Position numbers and translations under genes: made by a program
In this document: positions 1 to 12,000 of the stretch, one piece after another
Layout of the letters: each line of letters begins with the position of its first letter
Position numbering within the stretch: position 1 is the first letter of the stretch
Notes under the pieces: model-generated
Told to the model about the DNA's origin: nothing
The model's database searches: none
What the model saw: only the letters and a program-made list of their open reading frames with translations
NCBI RefSeq assembly: GCF_932526225.1
Contig: NC_064035.1
Span: forward strand, 15,114,469 to 15,178,468
Origin: Nematostella vectensis
Lineage: Eukaryota; Cnidaria; Anthozoa; Actiniaria; Edwardsiidae
Reading direction: 5' to 3'
DNA: 64,000 bases

Positions 1-1320
1 CAATAGGAAATGTAATCAAAGACAGGCATTGGACTCGAACATAAGTTTTATGTGGTGTACTTTCAGAATCCGCTCAGAATAATTAGTACTGCATTGAAAA
101 GAAAGATAGGTAGGGTGATAATTGTATAAAATTCTTAGATCCGATTTGAACATTATAAAATCATATATATTGTTTCTAATAGAAATGCTACTTGAGATTA
201 TAAAAAAAAAAAGAAGTCCCGCTTTGCAGATAGAAGACGGTTCACCAGGGCCCGTAAAAGCAAAATGTACCGGGCGTTCCTCGCTTTAAGTGGCCGAGAG
301 GGGCTTGGGCCCAAGGCGCGAAATCATAACGGTCGAACGAAAGCCATTATCACAGCCTCCAAACGGATAGCTGTTTATTCCCGTCTTTTCTACGCGTAAT
401 TCACCTTTTTTAAGGATTTGATGGCAGAAAATGGATTGAAGTAAAAGGTTAGTGTGTAATGGGCTTTATAATGTGATAGGTTCAATAGTAAATGTGATTT
501 TTGCGACCAACTTCAGCATCAAATCATCGTTCGTGAGCGGATTTCTCGAACTAGACTGATATGTTTTGTGATTCTTTGTTATCTTCCAAAGCAATACTAC
601 CTTCTTATGTGTTTCTCTTATTATCTTCGCAGGACATTATGATAGAGATAGTAAAATGTGCTCGAGTTGCAAAGCCAGAAAAGAAAGAAGTTTGAGGTAT
701 AAGGAATGTATCAAGGCGTAAAGTTATTCACTAATCACTGTACTTACATCTAAAGCGCCTATGATTTATAAACTGTTACTTGAAGCACAAAATTGAATAA
801 CTTAGCTTAGTAAAAACCTAGTAATCAGTCTTGCACCTAAAATTTGTCCAGATATTTATTTTAAATATCTAATGTTACTGTAGTTGGTTTTTGTATTCTG
901 ATCACAGTAAACCCTGCATATGAAGAACCTAGTTATCTTTTCAAGCTAGCCTACCAGGTTCAAATTTAAATGGTGCATATAGAGGCATTAGGCTTCTAGC
1001 TTCTTATCTGAATATACAAAGATGGAGGAGGAGGCAGTTCTTTTGGAAAACCGTAATGACGCCAAAAAGGGTAATGTTTAAAAGTTGTTAAAGTTGTTAT
1101 AGAAAAATAATATTGTGTTTGTTTGTTTCAGCTTTGTTATGTTGGAACACTTGTTAGTAATTTTGTCCTGGACACCTTATGTCAAATGACTATTATTTTT
1201 CAAACATTTTTTCAACTTATATTTTTGTTATTTTTTAAACTGAATTGTTTAATTAAATGATTTGTCAAATTCATAATAACGTCTTTTCCTTGGTGTTTCT
1301 AAATTACTCTTATTTCTCCA
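1..1320. other. AT-rich sequence without a recognisable gene
   Basis: No open frame with protein-like composition and no RNA gene was recognised. If SLC23 gene C continues to the left, this is its intron 2 or the space beyond, because exon 3 of that gene is not found here on the minus strand. Confidence 0.5.
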
Positions 1321-1384
1321 GTATTAACCCCTGAAGTAGGTGGAGTTTAAACTGCCATTTTGTAAAAACAGGGGGGAAGGGGAA

Positions 1385-1745
1385 ATAAAATAGGGGGTAA
1401 AAATTGACTCCCATTTTGAGGGTGAATTGTACTCTTTTAATGGAGTAACATCAAGCAACTTAGTAAAATACTCCACTTAGCTACCCCCTAAAGTGGGTAA
1501 AATTTACTCCCCTGAGAGAGTAGGAAAAAAAGGAGTAAAAAATAACTCCATTTTGAGGGTAAATTGTACTCCTTTAATGGAGTAATAGCAAGCAACCTAG
1601 TAAATCACTCCCTTTAGTTACTCCCCTACAGGGGTAAAATCTACTCCCTTGAGAGAGTAGAAAAAAGGGAGTAAAAAATTACTCCAAAAAGGGAGTCATT
1701 TTGTACCTCGGTTTTTTACTCCCTTTTTGGAGTTAAAACTACTCT
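1385..1745. repeat. Tandem repeat of ~136 bp built from ACTCC motifs
   Basis: Two long imperfect units plus a partial third share the order: ACTCC run, TTTTGAGGGT, TGTACTC, AATGGAGTAA, CAAGCAAC, then GAGAGAGTAG. The units begin near 1400 and 1537. The motifs ACTCC and GGAGT alternate, so the array can fold on itself. Confidence 0.6.
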
Positions 1746-1764
1746 CTGAAACTAACTGTGTAGT

Positions 1765-3120
1765 GTTATTGAATATGGACCGTGTATACAGCAGGGTATA
1801 GTGTTATTGAGTATGGACCGTGTATACAGCATGGTATAGTGACATTGAGTATGGGCCGGGTATACATCAGGGTATAGTGACATTGAGTATGGACCGTGTA
1901 TACATCAGGGTATGGGGACATGGAGTATGGACCGTGTATACAGCAGGGTATAGGGACATTGAGTATGGACAGAGTGTATACAGCAGGGTATAGGGACATT
2001 GAGTATGGACCGTGTATACAGCAGGGTATGGGGACATTGACAGTATGGACCGTGTATACAGCAGGGTATAGTGACATTGAGTATGGACCGTGTATACATC
2101 AGGGTATAGTGTTATTGAGTATGGACCGTGTATACATCAGGGTATAGTGTTATTGAGTATGGACCGTGTATACATCAGGGTATGGGGACATGGAGTATGG
2201 ACCGTGTATACAGCAGGGTATGGGGACATGGACAGTATGGACCGGGTATACAGCAGGGTATGGGGACATTGACAGTATGGACCGTGTATACAGCAGGGTA
2301 TGGGGACATGGACCGGTATGGACCGTGTATACAGCAGGGTATGGGGACATTGACAGTATGGACCGGGTATACAGCAGGGTATGGGGACATGGAGTATGGA
2401 CCGTGTATACAGCAGGGTATGGGGACATTGACAGTATGGACCGTGTATACAGCAGGGTATGGGGACATTGAGTATGGACAGAGTGTATACAGCAGGGTAT
2501 GGGGACATTGACAGTATGGACCGTGTATACAGCAGGGTATGGGGACATGGAGTATGGACCGTGTATACAGCAGGGTATGGGGACATTGACAGTATGGACC
2601 GGGTATACAGCAGGGTATGGGGACATTGACAGTATGGACCGTGTATACAGCAGGGTATGGGGACATTGACAGTATGGACCGTGTATACAGCAGGGTATGG
2701 GGACATTGACAGTATGGACCGTGTATACAGCAGGGTATGGGGACATGGAGTATGGACCGTGTATACAGCAGGGTATGGGGACATTGACAGTATGGACCGG
2801 GTATACAGCAGGGTATGGGGACATTGACAGTATGGAGCGGGTATACAGCAGGGTATGGGGACATTGACAGTATGGACAGAGTGTATACAGCAGGGTATGG
2901 GGACATTGAGTATGGACAGAGTGTATACAGCAGGGTATGGGGACATTGACAGTATGGACCGGGTATACAGTAGGGTATGGGGACATTGACAGTATGGACC
3001 GGGTATACAGCAGGGTATGGGGACATTGACAGTATGGACCGTGTATACAGCAGGGTATGGGGACATTGACAGTATGGACCGTGTATACAGCATGGTATAG
3101 GGACATGGACCGGTATACTT
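1765..3120. repeat. Minisatellite, 36-40 bp unit, about 35 copies
   Basis: The unit contains GTATGGACCGTGTATACAGC followed by AGGGTATGGGGACATTGAC, with shorter 36-37 bp variants at the left end (AGGGTATAGTGTTATT). It lies just downstream, in minus-strand sense, of SLC23 gene C exon 2. Long open frames run through it on both strands only because the unit lacks stop codons. Confidence 0.95.
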
Positions 3121-3245
3121 CAAGCACGTTGTACTACTGGGGCGGAAATCATTGTCACTAAGTTCTACAATAATAGATTCAAATGCGTGATCACGAAGCT
3201 GTAGTTTTGGTCCCTAGAGGGAACACGAAAGAAACCAATTATTAC

Positions 3246-3380
3246 CTGAAAGCCGAGAGAAAGACATGCGTACCATGGTGGGTTCTCATCCACGACATAT
3301 GCGAGACCGAGAGCTTTCCTTCGTTTCTTGGTCTCGATGTCATTATTCTGAGGCTGTTCATTCGAGTGGTCCATTTTTCC
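3246..3380 (-). CDS. SLC23-type transporter gene C, exon 2 only (partial gene)
   Basis: This 135-nt exon (45 codons) encodes the conserved N-terminal segment of SLC23 proteins, including [19 protein letters not shown] and ending SLGFQ just before the donor GTAATA. It is bounded by an acceptor (TTTCCAG) on its 5' side. It aligns with exon 2 of genes A and B, which are 138 nt; all three are in phase 0. The first 18 codons differ from A and B and include a possible internal start (MDHSNEQ). No exon 3 is visible down to position 1, so the remainder lies off the left edge or is lost. Exon 1 was not found upstream. It is either the 5' part of a third tandem paralogue or an orphan exon. Confidence 0.75.
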
Positions 3381-4327
3381 CTGGAAACGCATAAAACTAG
3401 GGTGATTATCTGCTAAGTGTCACTTAAAAGATTTCCATCTCTTTTTAGTAATTATTAATAAGGCCTTGTGAAATAAATTCTGCCAATAAAAATCATAACA
3501 ACGCAGAATAAGAGAAAATGATAGATCTATGGCTAATTAATTTGAACGCGTTTGTATGAGACAAGAAAAATTCTAAGTTCAGTGTGTGAATGAAACATTG
3601 GATGTCCATGTGTTACGGTTTGTTTTAACAGTTGCATGCTAAAATGCGAATAATAGCGAACGAGAGCTTGAAATTATTTTTCTGTTTGCTTTGCACCTAT
3701 ACATACAATAGACGGCGACAAAGCTAAAAGTTTGCTGGAGCCCGTGCGATTGTGATTGTTCATGCTTTTTCTTGCGTTTATCAAAATCAGTCTAGAGGAA
3801 TTAACGCTGGTGACAGTAATGTTTGCGGTGCATCGACATTACGGTTTTATTCGTTGTTCAAATTTGCATGTTCTTTTGTCCCCGGGGGATGCTGGTCACT
3901 GATGTATAAAGAGGCTTAGAAAGACTTAGCAGTTCCGGAGCTGAAGTTCCACAGCAATGATTTTTATTCACGAACTGGTTTCTTAGATAGAAATAAAATA
4001 CAGTTCATGTCTATGTTTACAGTTTTAAAATCGTAGATAGATTAATTTGCTATATATGTATTGCCTCAGTAACCTTGCTTTTGGTTATGGCACTCGCTAA
4101 GGAACCTCGAGTATGCAAACGTGAGCGGATATTGGTGAACATGCTAACCTCTCTTTACAATTGATCGCGTATAAAAAAAGAGGTACTAGAAAAAAATAAT
4201 AGTAAGGGTGACCATATTCGCGCTAAGTTTATTTTCGCGATTTTTTTTAGAGTGATTTGCATTTCATCCTCGCCAGATGAACGATACATCCATCTCTTTT
4301 GCAGGGGCAAGCAGATAGAGTCCTAGC
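3381..4327. other. Non-coding sequence upstream of gene C exon 2
   Basis: No coding exon was recognised. In genes A and B a 42-nt exon 1 starting MTT lies about 90-100 bp upstream of exon 2, but no counterpart was found here. Confidence 0.4.
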
Positions 4328-4497
4328 CCACCTGTAGGCTTTGATAGTTTTTACCGGCACGAAAACTCCAAAAACAAGGAGTTCGCTTACCACGGCCGCC
4401 ATCTTGGATAACGCGCTCCGCAGAGGGCTGCCGTGGTATGCGAACTCCGTGTTTTCGGGGTTTGCCTGACGGAAAAACTATCAAAGCCTACAGGTGG
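4328..4497. mobile_element. Fold-back MITE-like element, ~170 bp
   Basis: Imperfect inverted arms of ~68 bp: the left begins CCACCTGTAGGCTTTGATAG and the right ends with its reverse complement. A second matching block, GGAGTTCGC then TACCACGGC, lies near the centre. It has no coding capacity, and it directly abuts the next minisatellite. Confidence 0.75.
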
Positions 4498-5318
4498 ATA
4501 ATAGAGTCCACCACTACCATACCCCAGGCGCAATGAAATAGAGTCCACCCCTACCATACCCCAGGCGCAATGAGATAGAGTCCACCTCTACCATACTCCA
4601 GGCGCAATGAAATAGAGTCCACCCCTACCATACCCCAGGCGCAATGAGATAGAGTCCACCTCTTACCATACCCCAGGCGCAATGAGATAGAGTCCACCCC
4701 TACCATACCCCAGGCGCAATGAGATATAGTCCACCCCTACCATACCCCAGGCGCAATGAGATAGAGTCCACCTCTACCATACCCAAGGTACAAGGAGATG
4801 TGATAGAGTCCACCCCTACCATACCCCTGGTGCAATGAGATAGAGTCTACCCCTACCATACCCCAGGCGCAATGAGATAGAGTCCACTTCTACCATACCC
4901 AAGGTACAAGGAGATGTGATAGAGTCCACCACTACCATACCCCTGGCGCAATGAGATAGAGTCCACCCCTACCATACCCCTGGCGCAATAAGATAGAGCC
5001 CACCCCTACCATACCCCAGGCGCAATGTGATAGATTCCACCCCCTACCATACCCCTGGCGCAATGAGATAGAGTCCACCTCTACCATACCCCAGGCGCAA
5101 TGAGATAGAGTCCCCCTCTACCATACCCAAGGCGCACGGAGATTTAGTACACCCCCTAATATACCCATGCAAGGAGATAGAGTCCTCCCCTACCATACCC
5201 AAGGTACAAGGAGATGTGATAGAGTCCACCCCTACCATACCCCTGGCGCAATGAGATAGAGTCCACCTCTTACCATACCCCAGGCGCAATGAGATAGAGT
5301 CCACCCCTACCATACCCC
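4498..5318. repeat. Minisatellite, ~37 bp unit, about 22 copies
   Basis: The unit is ATAGAGTCCACCCCTACCAT followed by ACCCCAGGCGCAATGAG. Variants carry AAGGTACAAGGAGATGTG in place of the last block. It starts at the right arm of the fold-back element at 4328-4497. Confidence 0.95.
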
Positions 5319-5539
5319 GGTGCGTTTTCTTATTTGTCCACTCTTCTGTTGGATCTGGTAGTGCAATGACACGTCCCTAGTTCAACTAATGAAGGATGCT
5401 ACATCAAACGGGCATACATACAAAAAAGTCCCCTGAGAGCCTTGCGATAGTATAAAGATTTATCTTTTTTTTTGCGGAGCTTCTATCACAACACATACGT
5501 TAAAGTACAGTGCAGTTTATTTATGTTTTTGGGTTTACA

Positions 5540-5631
5540 CATGCTCGTGGATCCAGCGTACTTTGCGAGCGCTCCCAAAGGTCACTACCGTACCGTACGT
5601 GCCCGCAAAGTACGCTGGATCCTCGAGCATG
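5540..5631. repeat. Inverted repeat with 28-bp arms
   Basis: The arms at 5540-5567 and 5604-5631 match at 27 of 28 positions and contain GGATCCAGCGTACTTTGCG. The 36-nt centre is CG-rich. Flanking GGTTTACA/GGGTTTACA copies are in direct orientation. Function unknown. Confidence 0.75.
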
Positions 5632-6042
5632 GGGTTTACAATAATACAAAAATATGTAAAAAAAAATTAAAGATTGTTAATGTTGGTGTTTTAATTTGAT
5701 GAGCTAAACAGACTAGCATTTATCAACTCTCCTGTCCCAAGTATGGATTATTCCTTGCATAATCAATTGTTTGAACATATGTAAAAGTCTGTACTAAGAC
5801 ACAATTGCAACAGGAGTGAGAAGCAGCCTAACTACAAGTATCTTTTCGTATATTTCATTCAAAAGCTAAAATACCCCTATTTCCGACTTTACGCTTGTCG
5901 TGTATCACTCTTCTACGCTTGTCGAGTACTATCAAATCTTACGGCTCTGTTCTTCCGGCAGCATTGTGGGGAGCCTTCTCGGCCTCTGGGTGTAATATGG
6001 TAGGGACGGACTTCATGTATCACTTAGCACTGTTTTCCCTGT
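5632..6042. other. Intergenic sequence 3' of SLC23 gene A
   Basis: No gene recognised. The right part resembles sequence 3' of gene B near 21590 and so belongs to the duplicated unit. Confidence 0.4.
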
Positions 6043-6048
6043 TTTATT
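6043..6048 (-). terminator. Candidate poly(A) signal of SLC23 gene A
   Basis: AATAAA on the minus strand, 28 bp past the stop codon of gene A (stop at 6076-6078). Confidence 0.45.
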
Positions 6049-6075
6049 TTTGTCGTGTCTCAATCTTTCAAGCTC

Positions 6076-9000
6076 TTACGGTTCTTTGCCTTCCATCATA
6101 CTTACGGTCGCCTCCTCGGACTCATCGGGCAAGGAGACTGGGTAATATGGTACGAATGGGAGATACTTCGCTATCTTAAACTTGCACAAGCGATTCAATC
6201 CAAAAGGAAGGTCATAGATATGAAACGAAGCTACTTGACTACTCTCATCTCCCCCTTCGTTGACGATTTTACGCCACAAGAGAATACCGCGCTCTTCTGG
6301 TGTCCCTGGTAGGGCGTTGTCTAGGATGAGTCCAGTTATTCCTCCCACTGCCATGCTGGTCTTGAGAAGGACTGTGACGATTTGGTCGATCCCTTGTGAA
6401 CCTGTGAATGATGAAGACATGGGAACATTACAAATCATGACCATCATTTCCTGATATCCCAGTTACTTGTGAACCTGTGAATGGTGATGTCATGAGAACC
6501 TTACAAATCATGATCATCATTTTCTGATATCCCAGTTACTTGTGAACCTATGAACGGTGAAGACATGAGAACATTACAAATCATGATCATTATTTTCGGG
6601 TATCCCAATCACTTGTGAACCTGTGAACGGTGAAGACATGAGGACATTACAAATCATGATCATTATTTTCGGATATCCCCATATAACACTATCGAGGATG
6701 CCTATTGTCTGGTCATTTAAGGGGCCATGTCAGTCACACCTTACATTGTTTTGATACCAGATTTATTTAGGGACTGCCCTACAGCTAAGCCCCGCATTTA
6801 TTGTTCGTATCTTTAAGTACAACTACAGCTACTGTAAAAGCAGTCGGTTGGATATCCAAGAGCGGTTATACAGTTTGTGAAACTACCACAAGTACGGGCA
6901 TCACCACAAGCTATTACGTCATAGTCGTTACGTCTCAGTTGGAAACGAATGTTCATGAGAAATCCCTTTCCTTACCCCTCCCCCAGGTAGATCAGTAGAT
7001 ACAGTAGTATCAGTAGATACAATAAATATTCTTACATTTAAAAAATATATATTAAAAAAATATATTAAAATCATCCAATCCAGGTTTACGAAATTGCTTG
7101 GATTTCCAAAAACACCAAAACGTTAGGTTTGAACACGTGATCATCAAAACGATTGAATTTTATTTGTATAATTTATAATTATTTTTTATTATTTTCTTTC
7201 TATAAAGAAAATTTTTGACAAAAGTTTAAATGCACTTGAGTTAAAATGCAACTTGAGAACATTAAAATCTATATTGTTTCCATACGCTTTTCATTCATGA
7301 AGTTTCATAAGAGATCATAACAAGACAACTTTTGATAAGAGACGGCGGGCTGGCTCACTGCTATAGTCAGGGGGAGTGCTTACCAGGGGTGTCAAGAGCA
7401 TTGTGGGTAGTGGCCCGGGTGCATGTTCATCCGTTGTTATTTTCAAACATTTTAAATGCTTAAAATTGTAAATAGAAAACACGGTCATTAGCTCCTTCCG
7501 AGTCCTTATTTCATATATTTTCATTTACCCCATCTGTACTATGCCATAATATGAAAAGGTATTCGGAAATCATGAACGGCTGGTTTTAGCGCCAGCTAAT
7601 CGAAAGTCATGAAAGTGAAACCAGAAGACGCATCACAATTATGTCTTTTTTGTAGGGAGTCTGGAAAACAGAAAACTTAAATTACAGACTTTTGGGAGGC
7701 TTGAAATTAGGATCAGAATATCTCCTCTCCTAAACCCTTGATTAAAACTTGAGTCCCTTCCCGAATCTCCGAACCTCCTCCCCTCCAAATATTGAGCTCG
7801 ATAAATCTTACTTGGATATAAAGGAAGTGAAAAAAAAAAAAACGATAGGAGCGCCAAACTACGAGAGGAAAATAGAAAAGCAATATGCCAATGGGACGTT
7901 TTACTTTTTCAAATTAATGAGTCTGGTGAATATAGTTCATCCTATCTCTATATCGATCCTTCGGTACGCCCTTAGCAAGGGATATTTGATGACAATAACA
8001 TGTACGAAAATACGAAAATAACCAAACGTTTTCTACCGATACAAACATTTGCACTCATTTACCTCAATCACACTTTCGCACCTTATCCTTACGGCAATAC
8101 AATGATTACACTTGCACTGATAGTAAGCTCTGTAGCCTTTTTTAGCAAACGAATGGTGGAAATTGAAAAATATTTTCCGGTAGCTTTACGCGCGTATATT
8201 GTTATTCAAAGAAAAATGGAAATGTCCATTTGGATTATATACTAAGCTGCTGAGGTATTTTTATCGTGTTTCAAAGCAGTAGCCTTCCAAAAATGTGTTG
8301 CATGCGAAAACTGGAAGTTCTGGTTAATATAGTTACAATACAGTTGCTATAGCTACCTGTTGCTATGGTTTCCGGGTGCTTATTCAAATACCATGGCAAC
8401 GCGAAGCCAAGCATCAGAGACACACCGATGATAAAGAGATTACGCGAAGAGTTGAGATTGATGAACTGCAAGTTGGAGATCCCTACCGCCGCTACCATTC
8501 CAAACATCACCATAAAGACCCCGCCTACAATGGGGTCAGGGATGATGGTGAAAAGAGCACCTATTTTACCGACCACGCCCAAGACCACAAGGATCAGCCC
8601 TGCGTACTGGATCACACGCAAACTGCCAACCTAAGGAAATTACAAAAAAAAAATTCTGAAATGTATATGTTCTCTTTATAGCACTTAAAAAAATGAGTTG
8701 ATGTGACAGCTAATAAATAATACCGCTATAGCACTAAAGCATGCAGCGACCAGTGTTGTTGAGACTCGATGGCCCTGTTATGGATTCCTGTAATGAATTC
8801 CTGGATTATGTTGGTAATTGTACGGTGTACTTGGTGGTGTAGTGGTAGGTACTTGGTGTATGGTGAATAGTGAGGTGCGTGGTGATAGGAAATGTTGTTG
8901 AGTTGTTTGCGCACTAGCGACTTAATGCGCGTTTATTCCGTCGTTTTTCCAGCTCACCCGGTCAATTCCTTATTAAGATATTACAAACAATACGCTATTT

Positions 9001-12000
9001 GCAGGAATTTGGGTTTATACATAGTTGATAAACGCGATGTTGAACAAAAAGCCGGGGTCCTAGCGTTTTAGACTATAAGAGGTTGCCCGCGCGCTCTCTC
9101 CACGCTCTATTAGTAAAATGATAGCCATTGATGGGTATACGAGTAACAATACCTTTGTGATGCCGATTGCCCCAATATTCTGGCTGTATGACGTAGTTCC
9201 GTTACCACTCCCCCACAGTCCGGTGATGAGACACCCAATGCCCTCCACACCAATCCCGCGATTGATGGCATGCTTAGGGGGAGGGGGTGCGCCGGATAAT
9301 CTAGCGCATGCGTAGTAGTCGCCCACGGATTCTATCATTGAGGCCAAGACACCGGCCAGCATCCCAAACACCCCTGCGGCACTGACGCTGGGCGTTCCCC
9401 ATTGACCTGTCAGTTAATACAAATGACACAATATGTAACTGTAATTTGTAGTTTCAACTTTTAAGATTCCAGTGCTCTGGAGCGCCCCGATGGTTTCCAG
9501 GCATGCACTGACATATCATGGCAACGAATAGAAATTTAATACAAGAGGGACGTGACCTCAGCGAAGCAGTTTACGCAATTCATTTAAGGGAACCTAAACC
9601 AGTTATTCTTTCGCAGAAGATGGGGTTTGAAATAAATTACCTGGGTAAGGGAACCTGAACCAGTTACTCCCTCGCAGAAGATGGGGTTTGTAATACATTA
9701 CCTGGGTAAGGGAACCCGAACCAGTTACTCTCTCGCAGAAGATGGGGTTTGTAATAAATTACCTGGGTAAGGGAACCTGAACCAGTTACTCCCTCGCAGA
9801 AGATGGGGTTTGTAATAAATTACCTGGGTAAGGGAACCCGAACCAGTTACTCTCTCGCAGAAGATGGGGTTTGTAATAAATTACCTGGGTAAGGGAACCT
9901 GAACCAGTTACTCCCTCGCAGAAGATGGGGTTTGTAATTAATTACCTGGGTAAGGGAACCAGAACCAGTTACTCTCTCGCAGAAGATGGGGTTTGTAATA
10001 AATTACCTGGGTAAGGGAACCAGAACCAGTTACTCTCTCGCAGAAGATGGGGTTTGTAATAAATTACCTGGGTAAGGGAACCAGAACCAGTCACTCTCTC
10101 GCAGAAGATGGGGTTTGTAATAAATTACCTGGGTAAGGGAACCTGAACCAGTTACTCCCTCGCAGAAGATGGGGTTTGTAATAAATTACCTGGGTAAGGG
10201 AACCCGAACCAGTTACTCTCTCGGAGAAGATGGGGTTTGTAATAAATTACCTGGGTAAGGGAACCAGAACCAGTTACTCTCTCGCAGAAGATGGGGTTTG
10301 TAATAAATTACCTGGGTAAGGGAACCAGAACCAGTTACTCTCTCGCAGAAGATGGGGTTTGTAATACATTACCTGGGTAAGGGAACCAGAACCAGTTACT
10401 CTTTCGCAGAAGATGGGGTTTGTAAAACATTACCTGGGTAAGGGAACCCGAACCAGTTACTCTCTCGCAGAAGATGGGGTTTGTAATACATTACCTGGGT
10501 AAGGGAACCTGAACCAGTTACTCTCTCGGAGAAGATGGGGTTTGTAATAAATTACCTGGGTAAGGGAACCAGAACCAGTTACTCTCTCGCAGAAGATGGG
10601 GTTTGTAATAAATTACCTGGGTAAGGGAACCTGAACCAGTTACTCTCTCGCAAAACAATCGTCCGCGCGTCTGTCCTTGCGAAGAAATTTGGGTGTTTGG
10701 GGTTATCCGGGAATCCCCCCGCAGCCGTGATGATAGCGCAGATCACCCACGACACTAAGATCGCTAGAATGATCTGAAAAAGGAAAAGATGATAAGGATG
10801 ATGCATTCATCAGGTACTCAATAAAAATTGAGTTTGGAGGTATTTGTTGTGAGGAAATATTAAAATGTATGTTTTAGAAGAATCAAGCGTGTAAATGTGA
10901 GTTTAACTCTACAGTTTGAATTGGAGTACGTTCAAGCAAAAAATTGAATTCCAAAGTTCAAGAAATAAGGTTCTTCAAAATAACAATATATCTATAAAAC
11001 ATGAGCCATCAGGCCATAAAATGAATAGAAAATGTTTTCTTTAATTGGAAAATGATTTCCAAACCACCAAAAGACAAATACCTTAGCCTGGAAGTTGCCT
11101 TGAAGTGGAGCTCGTGTGGCTCGGTGTGTTAGCACTTTAGCGTATGGTTAGATTCCCGTTCGGGTTCGGTTCCCGTTCGAGACATGGATGGTATCTTTCT
11201 GTTTCTCGACTCTGAATTTTACTTGTTGAACGTATTCCAAGATGGGACATTCTTAATACATACCTGATAGGATTTTAGCTGTGAAGCACTTAGAACATTG
11301 TTTATACAGTATAAGCGCTTAATGCTAATTTTTTTTTAATTTTAGGGCACAGGAAACCTGGTAAGAACGCTTTGTACTAGGCCGGGCACACACACGCAGG
11401 CTGTCCCCCTATCCTTTGTACTAGGCTGCCCAATCCTTCAATCGTCGATAATCGATCTGACGTTTCAGTGACATAGAAGTCCTCCCAAATAACTCGCAAA
11501 TGCTTTGAAAGTATTTACCAGTTAAAAGGGGGTTTCCTTGTACGCCAGATGAGCAACCTTGGGGTAGTGTTGGGGAGTGGAAATAGTGAGGATATTCGCG
11601 TAACGGCACTCACCGGGAACAGTCTGAATACCGGACAGTGTGCATTGTAGTAGCCTTTCTCTCTACTGTACGCGGGAATAGGAACCTTGATGTTGGTCAA
11701 GACTTGAGAGAAGATCGTGATGAGAGCCACGGTCCTGAGAGATACCAAAGATAACACGTAAAGAATTTAGCCAAGAATTGTCGTTTTTCCCAGACGCGGG
11801 CACTTCCATATAAGGAAACTAATATATCCCTTATTTGGAAAACCTCCACGATTCTTGTCATTTTTAGGGCTCTCGTACCGCAGGTGCTTCGCAAACTTTG
11901 TGAATTGTATTCAGAAGAGAAAAACAGTGACTGTGACCATATAAAGTCAACGAAGAAAGCCTCTAAAAAAAACTAAAAATTACTCGGTACCAGACCCCTA

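Noticed and set aside
2137-3123. Long overlapping open frames (up to ~330 codons) on both strands with repeated YTVHT/VPIPCCIHG peptides
   Set aside because: They are read-through of a 36-40 bp minisatellite without stop codons; all frames give similar peptides and none has gene context.
4498-5318. Regular array that could be mistaken for a CRISPR
   Set aside because: The units are contiguous with no unique spacers, in animal-type DNA; it is a minisatellite. The same applies to 1765-3120, 9589-10645 and 26750-28195.
11100-11190. tRNA-like or SINE-like stretch with a GGTTCG box
   Set aside because: There is a weak A-box (TGGCTCGGTG) and a B-box-like GGTTCGGTTCC, but no cloverleaf could be folded and no tail or copies were seen; not enough to annotate.
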